Positions 56,723 through 64,000 of a DNA stretch of 64,000 nt are shown piece after piece. The notes under the pieces were generated by a model that was given only the letters and a program-made list of their open reading frames with translations, was not told the DNA's origin and searched no databases. A program made the position numbers and the translations under genes. The first letter of the stretch is position 1. Every line of letters begins with the position of its first letter. Source of the DNA: Thiomicrorhabdus indica (GTDB taxonomy: Bacteria > Pseudomonadota > Gammaproteobacteria > Thiomicrospirales > Thiomicrospiraceae); assembly GCF_004293625.1 (NCBI RefSeq), contig NZ_CP033040.1, positions 806,001-870,000 of the forward strand. The letters are read 5' to 3'.

Positions 56723-57358
56723 ATGTCATCTGATGTACCCGTCACAAAGCGTTCCGTTATGGTTCTTTTTACGGATTCAACCAACCCACTGGGGCACCGA
56801 ATTCGTCTTGTTGCTAAAGAGAAAGATATTCCTATGGACGTCATTATGACTGATCCTAATGATTTGCCTGAAGATCTATTGGAACTGAACCCTTACGGTA
56901 CTTTGCCAACTTTGGTCGATCGCGATTTAACGCTTTATGATCCACAGGTTATCTTGGAATATTTAGACGAGCGTTTTCCACATCCACCGCTTATGTCGGT
57001 TGACCCAATTTCAAAAGCACGTTCTCGTCAAATGCTTCGTCAAATTGAAACGGAGTGGTACCCGTTGGTCGATGTGATTATGGCAAACGAAAATGAAGGC
57101 GAAGTTCAGCAGGCGCGCCGTGAGTTACAAGAACGTTTGATTCAGTTAATTCCTGTCTTTGAACATAAAGATTTCTTTATGAGTGATGATTATTCGTTAG
57201 TTGATGTCAGCATGTCTGTGTTGCTTTGGCGTCTTCCTGTTTTAGGTATTGAGTTACCTAAGAGCGCGAAACCAATTTTCGATTACTGCGATAAGGTACT
57301 TGAGCGTGAATTATTCGCAGAAAGCCTGACGGATGACGAATTGGATATGAGAGATTAA
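56723..57358 (+). CDS. sspA: Stringent starvation protein A
   Basis: A 211-residue glutathione-transferase-like protein that binds RNA polymerase under starvation. It has VMVLFTDSTNPLGHRIRLV, the LNPYGTLPTLVDRDLTLYD segment and a helical C-terminal domain. It lacks the GST catalytic residue, as SspA proteins do. ATG 56723 follows AGGAG; a TTG at 56720 is also in frame. It is co-directional with sspB, three bases apart. Confidence 0.95.
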   Translation: MSSDVPVTKRSVMVLFTDSTNPLGHRIRLVAKEKDIPMDVIMTDPNDLPEDLLELNPYGTLPTLVDRDLTLYDPQVILEYLDERFPHPPLMSVDPISKARSRQMLRQIETEWYPLVDVIMANENEGEVQQARRELQERLIQLIPVFEHKDFFMSDDYSLVDVSMSVLLWRLPVLGIELPKSAKPIFDYCDKVLERELFAESLTDDELDMRD

Positions 57359-57361
57359 TCG

Positions 57362-57835
57362 ATGATTTCAAATCGTCCTTATTTAATTCGTGCTATTTAT
57401 GACTGGATTGTGGATAACGAGTGGACACCGCATATGCAGGTGGATGCTAATTATCCAGGGGTGGACGTTCCGGTGGAGCACATTCAAGAAGGTATCATCG
57501 TTTTGAATGTCAGTCCAACGGCGGTTGGGCATCTCAATTTAGAGAATGAGTTATTTTCATTCCGTGCGCGTTTTTCAGGTATTGAACGGAATTTACGTTT
57601 TCCGCCTGAAGCAGTCTTGGCTGTGTTTGCTCGCGAAAATGGGCATGGTATGCCGTTTCCGCCAGAACCGTACGAATCTGATGAGTCTCAAGAATCGTCG
57701 TCTGCACCGAAGTTAAGTGCCGTTGACGATACTGAGTCAAATTTGCACGATCTACCGGCCGGTGACAAATCTAAAGCACCTGTTAAGAAAAAGTCAAAGA
57801 AAGCGAAGAAACCAACGTTGTCTGTTGTGAAATAG
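57362..57835 (+). CDS. sspB: ClpXP adaptor SspB
   Basis: A 157-residue protein with the SspB substrate-binding domain (about 1-110; RPYLIRAIYDWIVDNEWTP, GIIVLNVSPTAV, ENELFSFRARFSG) and a disordered C-terminal tail ending in a Lys-rich stretch, which includes a hydrophobic ClpX-binding end (LSVVK). It delivers ssrA-tagged proteins to ClpXP. The palindrome copy at 57754 lies in the disordered tail. Confidence 0.94.
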   Translation: MISNRPYLIRAIYDWIVDNEWTPHMQVDANYPGVDVPVEHIQEGIIVLNVSPTAVGHLNLENELFSFRARFSGIERNLRFPPEAVLAVFARENGHGMPFPPEPYESDESQESSSAPKLSAVDDTESNLHDLPAGDKSKAPVKKKSKKAKKPTLSVVK

Positions 57836-57861
57836 ATAGCTCCTGTCTGGTTCAGTTCATG

Positions 57862-57885
57862 AAAGGCGCCAATCGGCGCCTTTTT
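57862..57885. terminator. Bidirectional terminator between sspB and mvaD
   Basis: AAGGCGCC pairs with GGCGCCTT, four-base loop, with A and T runs on the two sides; it separates convergent operons. Confidence 0.88.
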
Positions 57886-57897
57886 GGTTTTTGGCGT

Positions 57898-58929
57898 TTA
57901 ACCTTTGAAAGGCTGGATGAATTCAATCGGCCTATTTATTTCCTTAAATGCGTTTAAGACAGCTTGCTTATCTGTGTCGAGTAAAATCAATTTCAAGTTT
58001 GGGCCAGCATCCATTGTGAAATAGACTTCCACGCCATTTTCTCGTAATTGCCAAACCACATGCATTGCGGCCACAGATTCAGGTTGCCAGTAGACAATTG
58101 GAGGCCAAGTGGCAATCATGGTTGCGTGCATGGATAACGCATTGTGTTCAGCGGTTTTTCCCAGTGTGGTGAAGTCTTTATTTAGAATGGCTTGATGGAT
58201 ATTGTGAATGTCTCGTTCTGCTTGTTGCGGCCAGCTTTGATACAAGTCACAGGTTTCCACTGTTTGTTGCATACCCAACGTTGAGCCTATTGATTTTTCT
58301 TGGGTATCAACTTTGACTAAGCCAATCGTAAATTCTGGCCAGGTAACGTTGATTTCTTCTGCAAAGCTATCCAAGCCGTTATCCGAATCGCCTTTGTGCC
58401 AAATCGCAAATCCATCGTAGACTGAACGGCTAGCACTGCCACTGCCAAAGCGAGCCAGTAATGAGAGCTGTGATTTGCTCAATTGCCAACCAAATAAGTC
58501 GTCTAAGGCAAATACTAACGCAGCGTAGCCAGAGGCAGATGATGCAAGTCCCGCCGCAGTCGGGACTGAGTTTGTGGTATCAACTTTAAAAGCCGTGGTG
58601 CTACTTTTGCGAAACCAGCCTAAAAAAGCAGATAAGCGTTTGGCAAATTTATCACCGGCCGGTAAAGTTTTGCCATTCAGAGAAATCCAATCTTCATTGC
58701 CTTCAAAAACCGAGATTTGTGTTGTCGTCCCTAAGCCTGGCAAACTGATCGAAACAGAGCCATTAATCGGTAAATTTAATTCAGCATCACGTTTTCCCCA
58801 GTATTTACTCAAAGCAATATTGACGGGTGCTTGGCCATGCCCATTGGGTTTCACTATTGAAAGGGGGGCTGGGTTTGCACTGTTTTGTAAAACAGTGTGG
58901 ATAAAGCTTTGTGCTCGGCTGCTTGACAT
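57898..58929 (-). CDS. mvaD: Diphosphomevalonate decarboxylase
   Basis: A 343-residue GHMP-fold enzyme that turns mevalonate diphosphate into isopentenyl diphosphate. Segments ALSKYWGKRDAELNLPING, PTAAGLASSASGYAAL and GSGSASRSVYDGF are those of MVD. It is the last gene of the mevalonate operon; its start overlaps the upstream kinase stop by one base (TAATG). The palindrome copy at 58654 reads TLPAGDK. Confidence 0.95.
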   Translation of the reverse strand: MSSSRAQSFIHTVLQNSANPAPLSIVKPNGHGQAPVNIALSKYWGKRDAELNLPINGSVSISLPGLGTTTQISVFEGNEDWISLNGKTLPAGDKFAKRLSAFLGWFRKSSTTAFKVDTTNSVPTAAGLASSASGYAALVFALDDLFGWQLSKSQLSLLARFGSGSASRSVYDGFAIWHKGDSDNGLDSFAEEINVTWPEFTIGLVKVDTQEKSIGSTLGMQQTVETCDLYQSWPQQAERDIHNIHQAILNKDFTTLGKTAEHNALSMHATMIATWPPIVYWQPESVAAMHVVWQLRENGVEVYFTMDAGPNLKLILLDTDKQAVLNAFKEINRPIEFIQPFKG

Positions 58930-59945
58930 TAGTGTATGTCCTTTTTCATGGTGTGTATGAGGTGAGCGCCCTGATTTGAAATCGGCAGTTGTAGTTGAAG
59001 GTATTCGCTGAGTTCCGTTTTAATTGGGCAGTGAGTTAGCAGGTTATTGTCGTCTCGCTCTGGGAAAAACTCACCAATCCCCAGTGCGCAGTCTCCCAAT
59101 CCTGAGCCAGAAATTTTAGCCGCTTGAATATTTGGACAGTGGTTAAGTAAGTCAATGATTTTCTCAAGAGTGGCATCACTTACGCCAAGTTCACGCATAC
59201 ACGCTTGATATTGTTCAATGCAAAGAAAAAACACACTCAGTCGATTTTGCAGAAGGGCTTGGTAGGCATGTTGAGTAATGCTGCCCATCTTTTGGTAAAT
59301 TTTCGTCAGCTCTTGCGGTTTGCTTTGCCAATTTTGCGCAACTTGGGCGAGTACTTCTGCCGTAGCAGTCTTGTAACCGCAGTAAACCAAAATAAGGTTC
59401 AAGTTAGCTGAAATGGATTGTATTTTTAACCGCTGGTTTTTTGCGGGCGGTTGAAAAAAAACCAAACCACCAAAGAGACTTGCCGCCAAGTCTGTTGCTG
59501 AGCCTCGGCCTTGAATGTCGACAATAATCTTTTTGCCAATGTGCCAAAGTTCAGAAAAGTCTTGGTTTGTTCGGCACACATGATTTAAGCCAGCTAAACA
59601 AGCTGCCAGAACAGCGGCAGAGCTACCCAAACCGATAGTCGATGAAAATTCGCTATGCACCTTCAGCTGCCAGCCTTGCTGTTGAGAGGAAAGTTGTTTT
59701 TGAAATGCCTTAAGTGCATGACCAATAAATTTAAGTTTCGAATCAATTTGAATGTTATCGAGGTCGGTTTGAAATGAACCTAGTTCTGATTCGATTTCAA
59801 TGGTCGGTGTATGAATCGGTGTCCATTGAATTTCAATCCATTGTTCAAGACCGCAAGCAATAGCAGGTTGTCCGTACACAACGCTATGTTCGCCCAAAAT
59901 CATACTATTTGCGGGGGCGCGACTGACAAAATGGTTGGCTGTCAT
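58929..59945 (-). CDS. GHMP kinase, probable phosphomevalonate kinase
   Basis: A 338-residue GHMP kinase with the N-terminal APANSMILGEHSVVYGQPA, the ATP loop TIGLGSSAAVLAA, GRGSATDLAASLFGG and the C-terminal ISGSGLGDCALG. The GRGSATDLAAS stretch is closer to bacterial phosphomevalonate kinases, but reading alone does not separate it from mevalonate kinase. Between them, this gene and the next one upstream should carry out the two phosphorylations of mevalonate. It directly adjoins the neighbouring genes in one operon. Confidence 0.7.
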   Translation of the reverse strand: MTANHFVSRAPANSMILGEHSVVYGQPAIACGLEQWIEIQWTPIHTPTIEIESELGSFQTDLDNIQIDSKLKFIGHALKAFQKQLSSQQQGWQLKVHSEFSSTIGLGSSAAVLAACLAGLNHVCRTNQDFSELWHIGKKIIVDIQGRGSATDLAASLFGGLVFFQPPAKNQRLKIQSISANLNLILVYCGYKTATAEVLAQVAQNWQSKPQELTKIYQKMGSITQHAYQALLQNRLSVFFLCIEQYQACMRELGVSDATLEKIIDLLNHCPNIQAAKISGSGLGDCALGIGEFFPERDDNNLLTHCPIKTELSEYLQLQLPISNQGAHLIHTMKKDIH

Positions 59946-60977
59946 TTATAAATCCAATGCAAAAAAGGTAAGTTGATGTTTTTGGCAAAATTCTGCAGGA
60001 GAGTTTTCAGATAAAAATAACACGATTCCGGCGGAATCGCCTTCAATCGCTCCAGCACCGCAAACCTTTCCAACACCAGCAGTTTGTTGTTCAAGTTCTG
60101 TTAACCAAGTCTGAAGTGTTTTTGGAACCACGCCGATTTGACAAAGTAATTGTTGATTCGAATGAATGCATTTTAAAAGACTTTGAGCATTATTTGTTTG
60201 CCATGCAGTCAGTAACTGTTGTGTTGTATTGGAGAATTGTTGCCAAATGTCATGATGGGTTTTAAAGTGGTTGCGAACATGAGATACCGTATCGCCGGTT
60301 GAGCTTTTGGATTTACCAGAATCAATCAACCAAGCATTGAGCGGTTGGGGAAGCTTTCCAAGATTGAGTTCGGAAAATTTTTGATTTTGATAGATGAGCG
60401 GACGGTTTTGATAAATCGTTGTTGGATCTAAGCCGCTAGAGTTGCCGTGTTGATAGTTTTCTATGGCTTGTGCAAGGGAGAAAAAATTGTCGAGCAGTTT
60501 TGATTGGCTGACTTTTTCCAATGTTTTTAACAGGCTGACAATAATTGAGGCGGAAGAGCCGAGACCGCGTTCCAGAGGAATTTCTGAAGAAATTATTATT
60601 TGCCACCGGCCGGTAGGGATTTTGCAAAAATCGGAAAACTTTTTAAGAGTGATCAGGATTAAATCAAAGTCTGTCTTTAGTACTTGATCAATGGTTAAGG
60701 TATTGTCTTGGAAGTGTTTATAACGCATTTCAATGTTTGAAGTCAGTTGTTCAACATCTGCGAGTGAAAACTCTTGGCTTTGTGCCAAATCCGATAAAGC
60801 TATTTCAAAATGGGTTTTATCTGCTGCTGAGATGTTTATCTGACAGTGACTTAACAATGGGATAGGAATGCTAAGCGCGGGTTGGCCGTAAACGACAGCA
60901 TGTTCACCTGAGACAATCAATTTTGCAGGGGATTGGCTATGTGCGGTAATCGTTTGAGAGGTCGTTTGAAAATTCAT
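59946..60977 (-). CDS. GHMP kinase, probable mevalonate kinase
   Basis: A 343-residue GHMP kinase with SPAKLIVSGEHAVVYGQPA, the ATP loop LERGLGSSASIIV, the HGNSSGLDPTTIY segment (like the HGxPSGxD of mevalonate kinases) and the C-terminal CGAGAIEGDSAGIVL. On this basis it is more likely to be the mevalonate kinase of the pair. An in-frame TTG three codons earlier (60986) sits nearer an AGGGA site, so the start is uncertain. The palindrome copy at 60605 encodes PTGRW, in a different phase from most coding copies. Confidence 0.7.
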   Translation of the reverse strand: MNFQTTSQTITAHSQSPAKLIVSGEHAVVYGQPALSIPIPLLSHCQINISAADKTHFEIALSDLAQSQEFSLADVEQLTSNIEMRYKHFQDNTLTIDQVLKTDFDLILITLKKFSDFCKIPTGRWQIIISSEIPLERGLGSSASIIVSLLKTLEKVSQSKLLDNFFSLAQAIENYQHGNSSGLDPTTIYQNRPLIYQNQKFSELNLGKLPQPLNAWLIDSGKSKSSTGDTVSHVRNHFKTHHDIWQQFSNTTQQLLTAWQTNNAQSLLKCIHSNQQLLCQIGVVPKTLQTWLTELEQQTAGVGKVCGAGAIEGDSAGIVLFLSENSPAEFCQKHQLTFFALDL

Positions 60978-61015
60978 GTTTAACAACTTATCCCTAGCAA
61001 CGGATTTATTCAGTG

Positions 61016-62185
61016 CTAGGAGTTATTTGCAGTATAAATGCGTTTGTAATTTTCAATCGCCGATAGGCGGAACTTGCCTTTATTGATTTTCGGTAGCTCT
61101 AAGTTTTCTAAACTGTAATCAGTCTGATGATAAAACTTAAGATAGGTTGGGTAATCCAACTCTTGACGTTGTTCAATTTGTTGTTTGTGGCTTTGCGTCA
61201 TTAAAACTTTTTCATAGCCTTTTTGAATGATTCCGGTGAAAAATTCTGCAACACAACCCGAGCCGTAGCTAAAAAAACTGACTCGCTTATTTTCAAGACT
61301 AGGTTGAACATGATCTAGTAATGAAATAAACCCAACAAATAGTGATGCGCTGTAGCTATTGCCAACAATTCTGTTGTATAGCTGGCTAGGTAAGGTTTGA
61401 GTATCATGCTGTTCTTCTGAGAATTTTTTACCCACTTTTTTTACCAAGGTTTTGTGCGCTTTTTCGGCCATTTTGGTAAAAGGGATGTGGTAGCAAAAGT
61501 AATCAATATCTTCAAAGACTTTGCCTGTTTGTTGTTGGAAATGGCTCCAAGCTTCTTTCAGGCTGTTCAAATATACTTTGGTTGAGTATTTGCCATCAAC
61601 CAGCGCGGTTGAGCGATGATTCGGACGCCAGAAATCCATGACATCGTCGGTGAAATAGCCGGAACCCGGTTCGATTTCAATCACGCGAGGGGATTCTGTA
61701 ATCAGCATGGCAACAGCGCCACAGCCTTGTGTGGCTTCACCAGAAGTATCGACATCATAGCGTGCAATATCTGCAGCAATTACTAGGATCTTTTCTTTTG
61801 GATTCGCTCTAACCATGCTGGTCGCCATTTGAAGGCCAGCAGCGCCAGCGTAGCATGCGTGTTTGAGTTCGATTACGCGACAATGTTTGGAAAGGCCGAG
61901 TAAGCCGTGCAAAAATACGCCGGCTGATTTTGATTGGTCTACGGCTGTTTCTGTGGCAAACAGGATGGCTGTGATTTCATTTTTATCAATTTGTTCAAGG
62001 ATTGGAGCGGTTGCTTTAGCCGATAAAGTCACTACATCTTCATCTGGCGGAGCAATGGACATTTTTTCTTGGCCGATTCCCACAAAGTACTTATTTACAT
62101 CTGTGCCTTTTTCCTTGGCAAAAGTATCCAAGCCTAGGAAGTAGTCAGAGGTCGCAAAATGTAATAAATCAATGCCAACTTTCAT
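61016..62185 (-). CDS. mvaS: Hydroxymethylglutaryl-CoA synthase
   Basis: A 389-residue thiolase-fold enzyme that joins acetyl-CoA and acetoacetyl-CoA. It has the catalytic Cys in KHACYAGAAGL, a conserved His in CYHIPFTKMAEKAH, and YGSGCVAEFF. The start at 62185 (MKVGIDLLHF) matches homologues; an ATG three codons earlier is also possible. Neither has a clear Shine-Dalgarno, so coupling to fni, whose stop lies about 20 bases upstream, may help translation. Confidence 0.92.
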   Translation of the reverse strand: MKVGIDLLHFATSDYFLGLDTFAKEKGTDVNKYFVGIGQEKMSIAPPDEDVVTLSAKATAPILEQIDKNEITAILFATETAVDQSKSAGVFLHGLLGLSKHCRVIELKHACYAGAAGLQMATSMVRANPKEKILVIAADIARYDVDTSGEATQGCGAVAMLITESPRVIEIEPGSGYFTDDVMDFWRPNHRSTALVDGKYSTKVYLNSLKEAWSHFQQQTGKVFEDIDYFCYHIPFTKMAEKAHKTLVKKVGKKFSEEQHDTQTLPSQLYNRIVGNSYSASLFVGFISLLDHVQPSLENKRVSFFSYGSGCVAEFFTGIIQKGYEKVLMTQSHKQQIEQRQELDYPTYLKFYHQTDYSLENLELPKINKGKFRLSAIENYKRIYTANNS

Positions 62186-62208
62186 AAATGTCATTATCTG
62201 CGTATATG

Positions 62209-63273
62209 TTAATTACCGGCCGGTAAGAAGTCCGTTAAAATCAAATCTTGATTGCGTCTCAAACCTTGTAAATTTGCTTGACCAAGTAAGAATTGGGCAG
62301 TGGTAAACTCTTGTTTTAACTGCAAAATTTTATCAATAGTCGCTTGCGTAGAGTCGCTAGCAGGCCCCAATAATGGCGCTGCGACCCCACAAAATTGGGC
62401 GCCCATTATAACAGCTTTCGCCATTTCTATACCATTTCTGATGCCACCGCTGGCAATGAAGTTAGCACGGGACTGGTAGGCTTGTGAAATTCTTAGCGCT
62501 TGGACGGTTGTCAGCCCCCAGTCTTGAAATAAGATTCCCAGATCATTTTCAGAACGGTGTGCTTCAATTCTGCTCCAAGAGGTGCCTCCTCGCCCGGCTA
62601 AATCAAACCATTCAACGCCAGCTTGAATCCCTCGCTCAATATCCTGAGCACTCATACCACTGCCGACCTCTTTTAGGATAACAGGGACATCGAGTGCTTT
62701 AACAAGCTGTGCGATTTTGTCAAAAAGTTGGCTGAAATTTCGGTCACCTTCAGGTTGAATGATTTCTTGAAGTGGGTTTAGGTGCAGATAAAGTGCGTCA
62801 GCTTGAAGTGTATCAACGGCTTTTTGAATCAGCTCGTGGGTGACACCGTAATTTAATTGCACAGCGCCAATATTGGCAATCAGTGGTACATTGGGTGCAT
62901 ATTGTCTTAGCTTGAAACTTTTGGCCGCCTTTGGGTTTTCCAGCATGGCTCTTTGAGAACCTACAGCCATAGGAATACGAGTCGCCTCTGCTGCTTCAGC
63001 TAAATGAATATTGATTTTTTCTAGATTGGTAGCGCCACCGCCTGTCATGGAAGAAATGAGCAGTGGAAAGCTCATTGAATAACCAAGCCACTCGCAAGAG
63101 GTGTCTATTTTGTCATAGTCAAGTTCTGGCAGTGCGCGGTGCATCAGTTGAATTTGATCGAAGCCAGATTGTTGGCGCTCGACTTTTGGATCTTCTTGCA
63201 CGGCTTGAATATGATCTTGCTTGCGCTGAGTAATCAATTCTCTTTCGGTTGAGTGGGTAGGCGTTCGACTCAT
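62209..63273 (-). CDS. fni: Isopentenyl-diphosphate delta-isomerase, type 2 (FMN)
   Basis: A 354-residue FMN-dependent isomerase, distinct from the Idi-1 type. It has RKQDHIQAV, MSFPLLISSMTGG, VGSQRAML, the NIGAVQLNYG segment and the glycine-rich ASGGIRNGIEMAKAVIMGA. It interconverts IPP and DMAPP. Its start overlaps the mvaA stop by four bases (ATGA). The palindrome copy at 62215 encodes the last residues, LPAGN. Confidence 0.95.
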   Translation of the reverse strand: MSRTPTHSTERELITQRKQDHIQAVQEDPKVERQQSGFDQIQLMHRALPELDYDKIDTSCEWLGYSMSFPLLISSMTGGGATNLEKINIHLAEAAEATRIPMAVGSQRAMLENPKAAKSFKLRQYAPNVPLIANIGAVQLNYGVTHELIQKAVDTLQADALYLHLNPLQEIIQPEGDRNFSQLFDKIAQLVKALDVPVILKEVGSGMSAQDIERGIQAGVEWFDLAGRGGTSWSRIEAHRSENDLGILFQDWGLTTVQALRISQAYQSRANFIASGGIRNGIEMAKAVIMGAQFCGVAAPLLGPASDSTQATIDKILQLKQEFTTAQFLLGQANLQGLRRNQDLILTDFLPAGN

Positions 63274-64000
63274 TCTGCTTGTTCTGCCTGTTGCATTTGC
63301 TCCGAGGCTGCGCGTTCGAGTTTAATGTGCGCCTGCATCAATTCACCAGGATTGGTTTGCGCCGCCAGCAACGATAGCTCGCCACAAAATGCGGTAGCTC
63401 CGGCAATACAGGCTAGTCGCTGAGCGTTGACACCCGGTTCAACATTGGGATTACGACAGCCTAATAATTCCAAGTTTTCAAGTACAAAATCTAAGCCTTT
63501 ACCATTTCCAATCGTTCCTACAATTAGGTTGGGTAAAGTGGTTGAAAAATATAAGTCACCATCTGGGGTAACTTCTGCATGGTTAATCGCTTGAGAGCCT
63601 TCGACAATATTTGCAGCATCTTGACCTGTTGCAAGGTAAAACCCAAGGAGCATATTGGCTACATGTGCATTTGCTGTTCTTAATCCGCCTGACACAATAC
63701 TGCCAATCAAATCTTTTTTAATATGCAAATCAACTAAGGCTTGAGGAGTGGTTTTCAGAAAACGTTTGCAAAACTTGGCCGGAATCGTGCATTCACACAC
63801 TACATATTTTCCTCGTCCAAGAATTCCATTCACGGCAGAAACTTTTTTATCGGTGCAATAATTAGCGGAAATAGAGACATAGTCTAAGTCAGGGTAATTT
63901 TGCAAAATCCAAGGGATTAAGTTATCTGCGGCATTTGTCGCCATATTGTGACCGGAGGCATCGCCAGTTTTGAACTCTAAGCGAAGATAAATCAAGTTGC
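63270..64000 (-). CDS. mvaA: Hydroxymethylglutaryl-CoA reductase, 5' part cut off
   Basis: The minus-strand frame is open to the window edge; about 240 C-terminal residues are visible and the TTG near 63995 is not the start. It has the reductase signature GDASGHNMATNAADNLI (class signature DAxGxNM), CTDKKVSAVNGILGRGK and GGLRTANAHVANMLLGFYLATGQDAANIVEGSQAI, with the active-site Lys in CTDKK. It makes mevalonate from HMG-CoA and would be first, or near first, in this operon. The C-terminal tail is Gln/Glu-rich. Confidence 0.94.
   Translation of the reverse strand, partial: NLIYLRLEFKTGDASGHNMATNAADNLIPWILQNYPDLDYVSISANYCTDKKVSAVNGILGRGKYVVCECTIPAKFCKRFLKTTPQALVDLHIKKDLIGSIVSGGLRTANAHVANMLLGFYLATGQDAANIVEGSQAINHAEVTPDGDLYFSTTLPNLIVGTIGNGKGLDFVLENLELLGCRNPNVEPGVNAQRLACIAGATAFCGELSLLAAQTNPGELMQAHIKLERAASEQMQQAEQAE

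Overview
This window comes from a gammaproteobacterial chromosome of moderate G+C (low forties percent by eye). It carries the usual gammaproteobacterial neighbourhoods: trmD-rplS, lptD-surA-pdxA-rsmA-apaH with divergent amgK-murU, minCDE and sspAB. A complete-looking mevalonate-pathway operon, large c-di-GMP and chemosensory proteins, and a DsrE-family protein fit a free-living Thiomicrospira/Hydrogenovibrio-type (Piscirickettsiaceae) bacterium. That taxonomic placement is inference.

Layout. 0-2.2 kb: trmD (5' end cut off), rplS, xerD. 2.2-5.4 kb: a hybrid histidine kinase with a periplasmic-binding lipoprotein, on the minus strand between xerD and dsbC. 5.6-10 kb: dsbC, an SH3-domain envelope protein and valS. 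10-14.5 kb: an orphan flagellin, a small unknown protein, a diguanylate cyclase and a secreted FliL-like protein. 14.8-26.6 kb: nitrogen control, with glnK-amtB, a membrane methyltransferase-like protein, glnE coupled to a 1492-residue GGDEF/EAL sensor, and glnA. Both glnA and glnK have sigma-54-type promoters with similar upstream repeats. 26.9-37.6 kb: phosphate uptake and control (pstCAB-phoU-phoB-phoR, pit, pstS with a Pho box). 38-43.4 kb: chemoreceptor, ferredoxin, a voltage-gated cation channel with an Asp-rich filter, DsrE, BolA and an unknown membrane protein. 43.5-53.4 kb: apaH, rsmA, pdxA, surA and lptD, then amgK, murU, an RluF-like enzyme and a HicA-like protein. 53.7-57.8 kb: minCDE, yaaA, sspAB. 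57.9-64 kb: mvaD, two GHMP kinases, mvaS, fni and mvaA (5' end cut off).

Two signals run across gene boundaries. First, the exact 10-bp palindrome ACCGGCCGGT occurs 30 times by hand count, about once per 2 kb, where chance predicts far fewer than one. It lies in non-coding gaps and in coding sequence in all three reading phases, and pairs of copies form three terminator-like hairpins. It behaves like a genome-wide maintained DNA word, comparable in kind to HIP1 or DNA uptake sequences. Second, two 160-bp, gap-free, about 84% identical elements with 16-bp terminal inverted repeats lie at 10.4 and 53.5 kb. One is flanked by a 5-bp direct repeat. They look like a miniature inverted-repeat transposable element (MITE).

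No tRNA, rRNA, CRISPR array, prophage or complete insertion sequence was seen.
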